Below are positions 43,403 to 53,092 of a DNA stretch of 64,000 nucleotides, piece by piece. The translations under genes and the position numbers were made by a program. Numbering within the stretch: position 1 is the stretch's first letter; each line of letters opens with the position of its first letter. The notes beneath the pieces were generated by a model. That model had not been told where the DNA came from, made no database searches, and was given only the letters and a program-made list of their open reading frames with translations. The stretch is from JAPOVO01 sp026708165 (GTDB lineage: Bacteria > Chloroflexota > UBA11872 > VXNJ01), in NCBI GenBank assembly GCA_965208775.1, contig OZ242360.1:1054001-1118000 (forward strand). Direction: 5' to 3'.

Positions 43403-45697
43403 TCAAATGTCTGGGGGATAGACCCTGTCCTCCAACAGCCCGAGATCGAGTCCGAAGTAGTAGTCCAGTATTGCCCTGAAGTGATTGACCGACGTAATTG
43501 ACGGATATAACACGCTCTCGCCGCCGTCGGGAAGCAGGAAAGCCGCGAGTATGTCGTTGGCGATGGCGGGGTTGTGCCGATCGTCCCCGTGGTCTGCCGC
43601 GATGACGATAATCGGCGGTTCGTCGTACTCGTCGAGTATGGCGTCGATGACTTCCAGCATCTGGCCGTTGAGCCAGATGATCTGGCCGTAAAACGCATTG
43701 CTCACCGTGGGATCGTGATCGTCGGGCCAGCCTGCTAGGTGGAAAGTGACATTGCCATACCTGTCGAATGAATGAGGGGCGTGAGGTTTGATGATGTGGG
43801 CGAACACGAACTTCGGCTTGCCCATGGTTCCAGCGCTCTTCATGAATTCGAGCCATGCCAGAGCACGGGCGGGATCCGTCCAGTTGTAACGGCCGCCGGC
43901 GTTCGCCTGGATTTGTTGCGATAGGAAGGGTCTGGCTGCGGTCGTTTGCAGCAGAGTGGTCGTGAACTCGTTTGAAACGCGTGCTGCGTTGTCGGACCTC
44001 GATACCTCATCGGCTCGCGAGAAAAGAGTTCCCGAGGGCCCGAAGTCCACGGTCAAGTCCGCTTTGCGGGGCGTGTCGGCTGCCCGCGACCCCCGCGGCC
44101 ATCCGGACAAAACATGCACATATTGATACCCCAATGCCTTCACGACTCGTCCTAACGTGTGATCGTAGGTTGCCGCGTGAAGCTGCCTGCTATGTCGGAT
44201 CTGGACGTCATGCGGATGCAACTGCCCCAGCGACTCGTTGACATATCTCATGTTCAGGGACGAAGGCAGAGATTGCAGGGTTTTCCCATAGTTGCTGCGC
44301 GCTTGCGAGGCGACGTAGAACCCCCTGCGTTGAAGTTCTTGCACAAATTCGCTGTTGTCGAAATCCGGCGGTGAACCGCTTCGCGGATACCTGTCCGGGA
44401 CGATGTAATAGATATCTCTAAGCTGGTCTCTCGAAAGTCTGCCTTTAGCCTCGTCCAGCCGCTCGTCGAGTCCGGGGAATCCGTCGGAAGTATCAAAGGC
44501 TTCCACTTGGCCTCCTGCGTACCAGTCCGCGGCAATCTGGTAAGCGGGTAACAGGACAAGCAAAACGCTGCCGACATTGAGCGTCAGGCCTGTCTTGCGC
44601 GCGAGGTTGGGGGATCGCCTTATGAACGCTCCAAGCCCCAGCACGATCGGTATCCCTAACCCGAGAAGGTACCTGTGATCGGCGTGATCGCCGAGGGCGA
44701 GGTAAATGTGGCCGTATGAGAAGAACGCGGTTCCCAACAGTCCCGTGAGCACCGCCGCGATGGCGGCTGACTTCAAGATGAGCCGCAACGCTACGAAGGC
44801 GATGGTGACCGCCGCCATGGTGACGACGAATACTGCGATCGATTCCGATAATCGGAAAAGGAGGAGATTGTTGGAGAGGTAGTGCAGTATCGCGAAGGCG
44901 GGAATGAGCCATGGAAAGACGTAGAAGGCGCGCCGAGCCGCTGAAGTCTTGACAGGCGACGCTTGAGTCCCATGGTCGCCCTGGAATAGTCGCAGTCCCG
45001 CCTTGATTCTTCTGGCTGGTGGGAGAATCGCAGTTCGCATTCTCCGCGTCATGTTGCGCAAACGATTGGAGACGATCGGATGCGACAGCACCGTTATCGC
45101 TGCCGCCAGCGCCCCGGCTGCCATGGCGCCGGCGAGGCGTGCAAGGTCTGGGTTCGATCCCTTTAGAGCCGCCCGCCAACCGGTCCCTCTCCAGATCAAT
45201 TCGTACGCCAGGGGGCCTCGGTCCGTCGGCTGACGGTTGATGGTTAGGGACGTTGTCTTTCCCGGCTCACTCGCGCCGAACAAGACGTGATTATCTCGCT
45301 CGTCTGAGACCCAGATCTGCAGCACGAGTTTTTCGCCCGGGGCCGGCTTATAAGGCGGGAAAACGAGAACGTACGGGTCCAGTACATGGCTTGCCTTGAT
45401 TCGAACCCGGACCTGACGTACCGGCTCCTCGTACCTTGGCTGGCGTAATGAGGCGACAATCGGCGCCTCACCGCCGTCGATCCCGGCCGCGGCCCAAATG
45501 CGGATTTCCGAGACGATCTCTGGCGCGGTGTCTAATGCCTGCTCGATGGCATGTTCGGGCCATACGGGACCGGCGGCGTCGACAACCTCACCCGAAGATC
45601 GTAGAACGAAGCTGGTCTGAGGCAGCAGGCTTGCGAACAGCCCGATACTGACCAGTGCGAGAACGGCAGAAATCAGACGCACGCGAGATCTAGGCAA
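43403..45697 (-). CDS. Membrane sulfatase/alkaline-phosphatase-fold protein with family-A-like ectodomain
   Basis: A 764-residue protein. A first helix (about 8-27) is followed by a beta-rich region at ~35-185 (EIVSEIRIWAAAGIDGGEAP, HVLFGASEPGKTTSLTINR) that resembles the ectodomain of family A. Several helices occupy ~186-400. The C-terminal ~440-764 has the sulfatase/phosphoglycerol-transferase fold: IYYIVPDRYPRSG with a metal Asp, HIIKPHAPHSFDRYG and IVIAADHGDD. The usual catalytic Ser/Thr/Cys is not certain; the LPSSLNM region is the candidate. It could modify a surface glycan with phosphoglycerol or remove sulfate or phosphate groups. TTG start at 45697. Confidence 0.85.
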   Translation of the reverse strand: MPRSRVRLISAVLALVSIGLFASLLPQTSFVLRSSGEVVDAAGPVWPEHAIEQALDTAPEIVSEIRIWAAAGIDGGEAPIVASLRQPRYEEPVRQVRVRIKASHVLDPYVLVFPPYKPAPGEKLVLQIWVSDERDNHVLFGASEPGKTTSLTINRQPTDRGPLAYELIWRGTGWRAALKGSNPDLARLAGAMAAGALAAAITVLSHPIVSNRLRNMTRRMRTAILPPARRIKAGLRLFQGDHGTQASPVKTSAARRAFYVFPWLIPAFAILHYLSNNLLLFRLSESIAVFVVTMAAVTIAFVALRLILKSAAIAAVLTGLLGTAFFSYGHIYLALGDHADHRYLLGLGIPIVLGLGAFIRRSPNLARKTGLTLNVGSVLLVLLPAYQIAADWYAGGQVEAFDTSDGFPGLDERLDEAKGRLSRDQLRDIYYIVPDRYPRSGSPPDFDNSEFVQELQRRGFYVASQARSNYGKTLQSLPSSLNMRYVNESLGQLHPHDVQIRHSRQLHAATYDHTLGRVVKALGYQYVHVLSGWPRGSRAADTPRKADLTVDFGPSGTLFSRADEVSRSDNAARVSNEFTTTLLQTTAARPFLSQQIQANAGGRYNWTDPARALAWLEFMKSAGTMGKPKFVFAHIIKPHAPHSFDRYGNVTFHLAGWPDDHDPTVSNAFYGQIIWLNGQMLEVIDAILDEYDEPPIIVIAADHGDDRHNPAIANDILAAFLLPDGGESVLYPSITSVNHFRAILDYYFGLDLGLLEDRVYPPDI

Positions 45698-46010
45698 GAA
45701 ACGGGAGCGTCAAATTTATGTTGGAACCAGCGCCTAGCTGGCCTCTTTAAGGCGTCCGGATGTTGACTTTGTGCCGTCCATCTACGAATCTGGCTTCCGG
45801 CGGTGCGTTTCTTTGCAATCCATGCAGACGGGCAGTGGATTCTACATCGACGGGTGTTGTGTCATGGTGATCGAGTCGTTGTGCTTCCTCTAAGGCCGAC
45901 GTCAAGCCGCTGAAGCGCGGATGCTGGGAAGAATTCCCCAAGCGCCTGCCGTTTTGTTAACCAGCGCTCCCGATGGCATCGCGGGTTGAAAGCGCGCCGG
46001 CCAGGAGGCA
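45698..46010. other. Intergenic gap between divergent genes
   Basis: This 313-base gap separates the sulfatase-fold gene (minus) from B2 (plus) and should hold both promoters. A 64-codon minus-strand frame (45747-45941, TTG start) has no recognisable content and is not called. Confidence 0.4.
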
Positions 46011-48869
46011 ATGGCGATAACCGTTAATCCCTCTGTAGTCCCCGGACTGTTGCTTCTGCTGGCCGAGTTCGTCGCGCTCGCCGGCGTCGGTTACGCCATC
46101 GTTCGCGTGGCGCTGCGGGAGACGGACCACCGCGTCGCGCTGGCCCAGGGACTAGTCGTCGGTCCGGCAATCTGGGGCGTCGTCGTCAACCTCGCGATGT
46201 ACGCGCTCCCGGGAATCCCGGGCGGAATTGCCGGCTGGATATTCGTGCTGGCGCTGGCTGCCGTCCTGGTTTGGCGCTCCCCGAATCCGCTTCGACCGCG
46301 ACTCCGCACGGCGGCGGTGTTCGGTCTGACGGCACTCGCCCTCTTCTGGGCGGCGCTCGCCAGCAGGCAGCTCCTGACGGTGATCGACGATACGCTGCAC
46401 CTGGGACTGGCCGCGTCGATACGGGCCGGTGCGTTTCCGCCCGAGATGCCCTGGAACCCGGGTACACCGACTCCATATCACTATGGCTTCGGTATGTTGA
46501 ACGGCCTCCTCGCCCCGCCGTCGGGCCCGGACCTCGCGTTCGTACATGAGCTCCTCGGCGCCTATGCCTGGATGAGCCTGGTTCTGGTGGTCGGGACGGC
46601 GATTCTGCGGCGCGGCGGCTGGTTCAGCGCGCTTGTCTTGACGCCGCTTCTACTCGCCGCCGGCGCGTGGACGTTTCCGCGGGCGCTCGACCTTTTAGAG
46701 ATTCCGATCCCGGCGGGGTTGCCGGCCGCTGGAATCAGGGCCTCGTTGACGGACATCTATTGGCCCTCCGCGCAGTGGCCTCTGGACTCGTACTACGCGG
46801 CGCTTCCAAATATCTGGAAGCCTGCGTTTCCATTGGCTTATGTCCTTGCGTTCGTGATCATCGAGCGTGCCGCGAGTTCCGGGCGGCGCACGTGGCCCGC
46901 TGTGCTGACGCTCGCCGGGTTGACCGGTTTTCTCGGTCTCACTTCAGCGACGCTTACCCCGATTGTGCTCCTTTCCTGGGCGGTGCTGGAAGCGGTCCAT
47001 CTTTTAAAGTCCAGACGCCCCGGGGCAAAGCAGCCGGCAAGCATTCTGCGCCCGTTCTCGGGACTCTTGCTGGCCGCGGTCTTGCTGGTCGTCGAGGGTG
47101 GAGCCTCCTCGGTTGCTCTGACAGGTTCGATGTCGTTCGGCGTTTCGCTCGAATGGGGCCGCGGTGCGGACAACTGGAGTCAAATGGGATCGTTCGACCC
47201 GCGGCCCGGCGGGGTCGCCCTGCTCGGGCTCGGTCCGCTCGCCGTCGCCGGCATTGCCGCGCTGCTGGCCCGGCGCGACCGCCTCGTGCTTGCGCTGGTG
47301 GCGGGTACGGTCATGCTGGTGATTCTCGCGCTGGTGCTGCGTTACGAACCCGCCCCGTGGGACACCGGCCGCCTGGCCGGACACGCCCGCAACTTCGCGC
47401 TGTTCGCGTTGCTGCTCGCGCTGGGCGGACGAATGTCCCACCTGAGACCCCGCTGGCGCTACGCTGCGGGCGCGGCGCTCGCCGCTCTTATCGTCTGGCC
47501 GACGATCTCGGCGCCGTTCAGCAATCTGCGCTTGGCGATCGGCCGGGGAATTGAGATTGCCAATGCCGGAGTGGGCCCGCAAACCGACGCCGGGTGGTTC
47601 GCGGGGCGTTACGTATTGCGGGGCCTGCCCGACCGCATCGCCGCATTCATCCGAGATCACACGACAGCCAAAGCACGCGTGTTCTCGCCGCATCCACATC
47701 AAATGTCCTACGCCACGGGACGCGCTAACGCATGGGGATTCAATGGGCTCGTGCATGTGGCGCCCAGGGTCGGTCCCGGATATCGGGACGTCCTCGACTA
47801 TCTCGAGCCGGCGGCGGTCCGGCGGCTTGGTTTCGAGTACGTCCACGCGACGGAGTCGTGGGTGGAGGGTCTGCCTGGCGACGCGGCTGCGCGGCTCGAT
47901 GATCCGAGTCTGTTCGAGCTTGTGGTCCGCGACGACTCCGAGAGTCTCTATCGAGTGCTGCCGGCGTTCCTCGCGCTCGACGCGCCTCCCGCGCCCGGGT
48001 CCTACGAGGCTCTCCGACAGGCCGTTCCCGCGTCCACCACGGTTTTCGTGTCCTCGATATCGGATTCCAGTCCTTCGGCAGACGCGGCGGAGCCGCTGCT
48101 ATCCAGCGGAGCAGTTCGCGAGCGGCGTTTGATTCTGGCGCGCGCCGCGTCGGTACTTACCCACGCCCGGCTGCTCGGCACTATAGATCCGTCGACGCTG
48201 TATTTGCGGACTCCTTGGACGGCCGAGCCGCTGGGAGATCAAGTCCCCGACCTGGTTATCATGCCGCTGGATTTCGTGCCCTGGATGCTCCCCGCCTCCT
48301 CGCGCCAGCCGATTTGGTGGAACGACGAGGCCGCCGTCTACGCGCTCGACGGAGCCGTCGCTCCGACAAGACCTCCACCACCGGGCGAGCAGTTCCCTTT
48401 CAGCGTTCGGGTGTCAGATGTAAGCGCAATGACGGATGGTCGACTCTCTTTCACCGCCACGTTCGAAGACCGTGCGCCCGGCCGGTGGTCGGGGCAGGAC
48501 TGGATACTGGTCGCCACTGAAGTTCCGCCGTGGGACCTTCCAACACAGCTCCTCGCCGACGGCCGCACACCGCCGGCCGCCATATGGTTTGGCGGCCTGG
48601 CGGGACCGGGTTCGGAAACGACCTCTCTGGAACATCACTTCGATTTCCTGAAGCCCGGCCTTTCGGTTCGAGATGAAGACGGTGCGCTGGTCCTGCTGCC
48701 CTCTTCGGCGCCCATCTCGGGCCCGGGCGCGTGGACGCTGGCGGTTCGCGTGCGCCGCGAATATCAGCCGCGCTTGTGGCGGGACGTGGCCATCATCGCC
48801 GTGCTGAGGATCAGAGTCTCCGAATCCGGTGAGTTCTCCTATCAGGTCTATGAGGACGCGCGTGGCTAG
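46011..48869 (+). CDS. GT-C-like polytopic membrane protein, family B copy 2 (B2)
   Basis: A 952-residue paralogue of B1. The active-loop residues are kept: VIDDTLHLGLAASIRAGAF, then FPPE and NPGTPTPYHYG. The GRLAGHARNFALFALLLALG helix and the VFSPHPHQMSYATGRANAWG start of the external part also match. The external region is longer by a SSISDSSPSADAAEPLL insertion near 684-700. The ATG at 46011 is only two bases after AGGAGG. ATA at 46017 aligns with the ATG of B1 and B3 (ITVNPSVVPG versus MTVDPSVVPG) and has ideal spacing, so the real start may be there. Upstream of B3 by 12 bases, same strand. Confidence 0.87.
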   Translation: MAITVNPSVVPGLLLLLAEFVALAGVGYAIVRVALRETDHRVALAQGLVVGPAIWGVVVNLAMYALPGIPGGIAGWIFVLALAAVLVWRSPNPLRPRLRTAAVFGLTALALFWAALASRQLLTVIDDTLHLGLAASIRAGAFPPEMPWNPGTPTPYHYGFGMLNGLLAPPSGPDLAFVHELLGAYAWMSLVLVVGTAILRRGGWFSALVLTPLLLAAGAWTFPRALDLLEIPIPAGLPAAGIRASLTDIYWPSAQWPLDSYYAALPNIWKPAFPLAYVLAFVIIERAASSGRRTWPAVLTLAGLTGFLGLTSATLTPIVLLSWAVLEAVHLLKSRRPGAKQPASILRPFSGLLLAAVLLVVEGGASSVALTGSMSFGVSLEWGRGADNWSQMGSFDPRPGGVALLGLGPLAVAGIAALLARRDRLVLALVAGTVMLVILALVLRYEPAPWDTGRLAGHARNFALFALLLALGGRMSHLRPRWRYAAGAALAALIVWPTISAPFSNLRLAIGRGIEIANAGVGPQTDAGWFAGRYVLRGLPDRIAAFIRDHTTAKARVFSPHPHQMSYATGRANAWGFNGLVHVAPRVGPGYRDVLDYLEPAAVRRLGFEYVHATESWVEGLPGDAAARLDDPSLFELVVRDDSESLYRVLPAFLALDAPPAPGSYEALRQAVPASTTVFVSSISDSSPSADAAEPLLSSGAVRERRLILARAASVLTHARLLGTIDPSTLYLRTPWTAEPLGDQVPDLVIMPLDFVPWMLPASSRQPIWWNDEAAVYALDGAVAPTRPPPPGEQFPFSVRVSDVSAMTDGRLSFTATFEDRAPGRWSGQDWILVATEVPPWDLPTQLLADGRTPPAAIWFGGLAGPGSETTSLEHHFDFLKPGLSVRDEDGALVLLPSSAPISGPGAWTLAVRVRREYQPRLWRDVAIIAVLRIRVSESGEFSYQVYEDARG

Positions 48870-48881
48870 GAGACCGGATTG

Positions 48882-51704
48882 ATGACCGTCGATCCATCTG
48901 TAGTCCCCGGACTGTTGCTTCTGCTGGCCGAGCTCGTTGCGCTTGCCGGCGTCGGTTACGTCATCGTTCGCGTGGCGTTGCGGGAGACCGACCATCGCGT
49001 TGCCCTAGCGCAGGGGCTAGTCGTCGGTCCGGCGATCTGGGGCGTCGTCGTCAACCTCGCGATGTACGCGCTCCCGGGCATCCCGGGCGCGATCGCCGGC
49101 TGGATATTCGTGCTGGCGCTGGCCGCGATACTGGTCTGGCGCTCCCCGAACCCGCTTCGACCGCAACTCCGCACGGCGGCGGTGTTCAGCCTGACAGCAC
49201 TCGCCCTCTTCTGGGCGGCGCTCGCCAGCAGGCAGCTCCTCACGGCGATCGACGAGACGATACACCTGGGACTGGCCGCATCGATACGGGCCGGTGGGTT
49301 TCCGCCCGAGCTGCCCTGGAACCCGGGCACACCGGCTCCATATCACTATGGCTTCGATTTGCTGAACGGCCTGCTCGCCCCGCCGTCGGGACCGGATCTC
49401 GCGTTCGTACATGAGCTTCTGGGCGCCTACGCATGGATGAGCCTGGCTCTGGTGGTGGCCACGGCGATTCTGCGGCGCGGGGGCTGGTTTGGTGCGTTTG
49501 TGTTGACCCCGCTTCTGCTCACCACCGGCGCCTGGACTTTCCCACACGCGCTCCAACTTTTAGAGATTCCCATCCCGGCGGGGTTGCCGGCCGCTGGAAT
49601 CAGGGCCTCGTTGACGGACCTCTATCTGCCGTCGGCGACGTGGCCTTTGGACTCGCACTATGCGGCGCTTCCAAATATCTGGAAGCCCTGGTTTCCTGTG
49701 ACCTATGCGCTGGCGTTCGTGGTGCTGGAGCGTGCGGCGCGTTCGAAGCGCCGCTCGTGGCCTGCTGTGCTGACGCTAGCCGGGTTGATGGGTTTTCTCG
49801 GTCTCACCTCATCGACGCTTACCCCCGTTGTGCTCTTGTTGTGGGCAGGCCTTGAGGCAGCTCACCTTATTAGGCGCAGGATCGCAGGCTCGCCGTGGCG
49901 TAGCGTGCTTGTCCGCTCGGCCTGCGGTCTTGGGCTCGCCGCGCTGCTATCGCTTGCCGGAGGGTTTTCTACGCTCGTACTGGGAGAGTCCCCGGCCTCC
50001 GGCTTTTCGCTCGGATGGAATGAAAACATCCAGGACTGGCGACCGCTCGGCGCGTTCGAACGGCTGCCGGGTAGCGTCGGTCTGGTAGGTCTCGGCCCAC
50101 TCGCCGTTGCCGGTATTGCAGTTGCGCTCGCATGGCGCGACCGCCTGGTGCTGGCGCTGGCAGTGGGCGCCGTCCCGCTGGTGCTTGCCGCGATGGTGCT
50201 GCACTACGCCCCCGCCCCTTGGGACACCGGCCGCCTGGCCGGACACGCCCGCAACCTCGCGCTGTTGGCGCTACTGCCTGCACTAATCGGCCGCCTGTAT
50301 GATCTCGCGCCCCGCTGGCGCTACGCCGCGGGCGCGCTGCTCGTCGGCCTCGTAGTCTGGCCGACAATTGCGGCGCCCGTCGGCAATCTGCGCCTGGCGA
50401 TCGGCCGGGGAATCGAGTTGGACAACGCCGGGTCGGCCGCGCAAACCGACGCCGGGTGGTTCGCGGGACGTTTCATGTTGCGGGGCTTGCCCGACCGCAT
50501 CGCCGCGTTCATTCGAAACCACACCGCGGTAAACGCGCGCATCTTCTCACCTCACCCGCACGAGATGACCTACGCCACAGGCCGCCCGAACGCATCGGGC
50601 TTCGACGGCCTCGTCCATTTTCTGGCGAGGGAAGGCCCTGCATATCGGGACGTAATCGACTATCTGGAGCCGGCGGCAGTCCGGCGGCTCGGTTTCGAGT
50701 ACGTCCATGCCCCGGACTCGTGGGTGGAGAATCTGCCTGCCGAGGCGGCTGCGCGGCTCAATGATCCATCCCTATTCGAGCTATTGATCCGTGACGGCTC
50801 GGAAAGCGTCTACCGGGTACTACCCGCCTTCGTGAGACTTGACACTCCACCCGCGCCGCGCTCCTACGAGGCGCTGAAACGGGCCGTTCCCGCGTCCGCT
50901 GCGGTTTTGTTGCCGGAGGTGTTCCAAGGGGGCCTCGTGGGCCGTTCGGTGCCTTGGGTCCGCGTCGGACGGGCACTGTCCCACGCCCGGATTCTCGGCG
51001 CCATAGATCCTGCGGATATGCACCTGCGGACGCCTTGGCGACCCGAGCCACCTGGTCACGAAGTACCCGATCTGACGATCACGCCGGCGGAATTCGTGCC
51101 TTGGATGTTTCCCGCAGCCTCGCGCCAGCCGATTTGGTGGAACGACGACGTAGCCGTCTACTCGCTTGACGGGGCAGTTGGTCCGATAGTGCCGCCCCCG
51201 CCGCGCGACCAAGTCCCGTACAGTGTCCGCGTGTCGGACGTGCGGGCCGCATCCGATGGGCGAATCGCCTTCACCGCCACGTTCGACGACCGCGCGCCCG
51301 GCCAGTGGTCGGGTCAGGACTGGATACTGATCGCCACTGAGTCTTCGCGGTGGAACCTGCCGGCTCAGCTCCTCGCCGACGGCCTCACGCCGTCGGTCGC
51401 CATGTGGTTTGGGGGGCTGATAGGACCGGGTTCGGGTACGACTTCGCTGGACCACGAATTCGACTTCCTGAAAGCCAGCCTTGTCGTGCAAGAGACAAGT
51501 GGCTCGCAGGCGCGATTGCCCTCGTCGGAGCCCATCTCCGGTCCCGGCGCGTGGACGCTGGCATTGCGTGTCCGGCACGAACACCAGCCGCGTATATGGC
51601 GGGACGTGGCTATCATTCCCGTGCTCCAGATCACCGTCTCCGAGACCGGCGAAGTCTCCTATCAGGTCTACGAGGATGCACGCGGCGGCGAGCCTGCTCC
51701 CTAG
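48882..51704 (+). CDS. GT-C-like polytopic membrane protein, family B copy 3 (B3)
   Basis: A 940-residue paralogue with the same plan as B1 and B2: AIDETIHLGLAASIRAGGF, FPPE, NPGTPAPYHYG, GRLAGHARNLALLALLPALI, and an external part from IFSPHPHEMTYATGRPNASG to a beta-rich end. Its first ~160 residues are almost identical to B2 at DNA level, and the similarity falls toward the C terminus. That suggests a recent tandem duplication followed by divergence of the external, possibly substrate-binding, half, or gene conversion of the front. I use ATG 48882; a TTG directly before it is also in frame. It ends 19 bases from the convergent selD stop. Confidence 0.88.
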   Translation: MTVDPSVVPGLLLLLAELVALAGVGYVIVRVALRETDHRVALAQGLVVGPAIWGVVVNLAMYALPGIPGAIAGWIFVLALAAILVWRSPNPLRPQLRTAAVFSLTALALFWAALASRQLLTAIDETIHLGLAASIRAGGFPPELPWNPGTPAPYHYGFDLLNGLLAPPSGPDLAFVHELLGAYAWMSLALVVATAILRRGGWFGAFVLTPLLLTTGAWTFPHALQLLEIPIPAGLPAAGIRASLTDLYLPSATWPLDSHYAALPNIWKPWFPVTYALAFVVLERAARSKRRSWPAVLTLAGLMGFLGLTSSTLTPVVLLLWAGLEAAHLIRRRIAGSPWRSVLVRSACGLGLAALLSLAGGFSTLVLGESPASGFSLGWNENIQDWRPLGAFERLPGSVGLVGLGPLAVAGIAVALAWRDRLVLALAVGAVPLVLAAMVLHYAPAPWDTGRLAGHARNLALLALLPALIGRLYDLAPRWRYAAGALLVGLVVWPTIAAPVGNLRLAIGRGIELDNAGSAAQTDAGWFAGRFMLRGLPDRIAAFIRNHTAVNARIFSPHPHEMTYATGRPNASGFDGLVHFLAREGPAYRDVIDYLEPAAVRRLGFEYVHAPDSWVENLPAEAAARLNDPSLFELLIRDGSESVYRVLPAFVRLDTPPAPRSYEALKRAVPASAAVLLPEVFQGGLVGRSVPWVRVGRALSHARILGAIDPADMHLRTPWRPEPPGHEVPDLTITPAEFVPWMFPAASRQPIWWNDDVAVYSLDGAVGPIVPPPPRDQVPYSVRVSDVRAASDGRIAFTATFDDRAPGQWSGQDWILIATESSRWNLPAQLLADGLTPSVAMWFGGLIGPGSGTTSLDHEFDFLKASLVVQETSGSQARLPSSEPISGPGAWTLALRVRHEHQPRIWRDVAIIPVLQITVSETGEVSYQVYEDARGGEPAP

Positions 51705-51723
51705 ATTCCGCCCAGTAACCCGC

Positions 51724-52776
51724 CTATACGACTACCAGCGGAACACCGCTGCGCTCGGTGATTCTGCCGATCTCGGCTCTGACGGCGACGCCTCTCGCTT
51801 CCAGCGCCGATTGCAGACTGGCGACCTTTTCCTCGGAAACCGCGATCGCAAGACCTCCGGAGGTTTGCGCGTCGGCCAGCGCCAGCTTGTCTGCGTCCTG
51901 GAAGTTGCGGGGCCAGGCAATCGAACCTCCCAGCGCCTCTAGATTTCTCTCCGTGCCGCCCGGCACAAAGCCCTGATCGATGTAATCCGCGACTCCGGGC
52001 AGAAAAGGAATGCTCTTGTAGTCGATCTCAACCGTAACGTGCGATGCGTCGGCGATGTTCAGCAAATGACCCAATAGGCCGAAACCGGTCACGTCCGTGC
52101 AGGCATTCACCCCCACTTCGACCATCGCTTCCGCCGCCGCTCTATTCAACGCCGCCATCTGGTCCACGGCTGAATCGACGTGATCAGTTCGGGCCGCCCC
52201 TCGTTTGATCGCCGTGCTTATGATCCCGGTCCCCAGCGGCTTGGTAAGGATGAGACGGTCGCCGGGTCTTGCGCCCGCATTCGTGACTACCCTGTCGGGG
52301 TGGATCGAGCCTGTGACCGACAGGCCGTATTTGGGTTCCGGGTCGTCTATCGTGTGCCCGCCCAGTATCACCACCCCCGCCTCTTCCGCCTTGTCTCGTC
52401 CGCCCCGCAGAATCTCCGACAGGACCTCCGCGGGTAAATCGTCCTTGGGAAAGCAGACGATGTTCAGAGCGGCGAACGGCGAGCCGCCCACGGCGTAGAC
52501 ATCGCTCAGAGCGTTGGCGGCGGCAATGCGCCCGAAGTCGTAAGGATCGTCCACTATCGGCGTAAAAAAGTCGGCCGTGAACACGAGCGCCTTGTCGTCG
52601 GAAAGACGGTAGACGGCTGCGTCGTCAGCCGCGTCGGCGCCGAGGATCACCCTCGCGTCGTCGATGGCCGGAAAAGAGCGCAGAACCTGCGCTAGCTGGC
52701 TTCTACTGAGCTTGCAGCCTCACCCGGCGCCGTGCGAGTACTGGGTAAGCCGTGGAGCAGTCGTCGAATCGGACAT
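51724..52776 (-). CDS. selD: Selenide, water dikinase, itself a predicted selenoprotein
   Basis: SelD makes selenophosphate from selenide and ATP for selenocysteine and selenouridine synthesis. From the ATG at 52776 the frame reads RLTQYSHGAG-(TGA)-GCKLS, with TGA at 52722-52720 (codon 19), then continues without a break for 331 codons. This matches the Cys-containing loop of E. coli SelD (HGAGCGCK), so the TGA sits exactly at the catalytic Cys position; Lys22 is kept. Downstream motifs are LGADAADDAAVYRL, FTADFFTPIVDDPYDFG, NALSDVYAVGG, GGHTIDDPEPKYGL and DVTGFGLLGH. Read as a stop, the TGA would leave a protein starting at 52650 without the catalytic loop. Stop TAG at 51724. A short hairpin after the TGA is a weak SECIS candidate. 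Confidence 0.93.
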
Positions 52777-52922
52777 TCAATCAGGCATCCTTAACAAACA
52801 GCGATACTCAGCATAAATCACAGACCCTGAAACCATCGCTTCATCGAAGGCTTCAGCCGGATTCCTCAACTTGATCCGCCATTCCCCACGAATCGTCCCT
52901 ACCGCGAAAACCCGAATCCATT

Positions 52923-53042
52923 CCCTCTCCCTGGAGGGAGAGGGTTAGAGCCTGCCCCTACCCCGATACGGGGGTGAAGATAAATCCCCGCGCTTCCGCG
53001 CCCCCGGCCCCTTCTCCGTTCGTGGTGAGCTTGTCGAACCAC
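52923..53042. repeat. Interspersed repeats in the selD-ftsK gap
   Basis: The 316-base gap 52777-53092 has no gene. It holds an inverted repeat CCCTCTCCCT/AGGGAGAGGG (52923-52944), a CCTGCCCC...CCCCGTA-type hairpin copy (about 52951-52974) and a GTGGTGAGCTTGTCGAACCAC element (53022-53042). A further CTCCCT/AGGGAG hairpin at about 53043-53064 lies just beyond the ftsK stop and may help end that transcript. Confidence 0.75.
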
Positions 53043-53092
53043 TCCCTCCAGCAAACTCAGGGAGAACTGGGGGCACGCCGCGCCCGCGTTGC

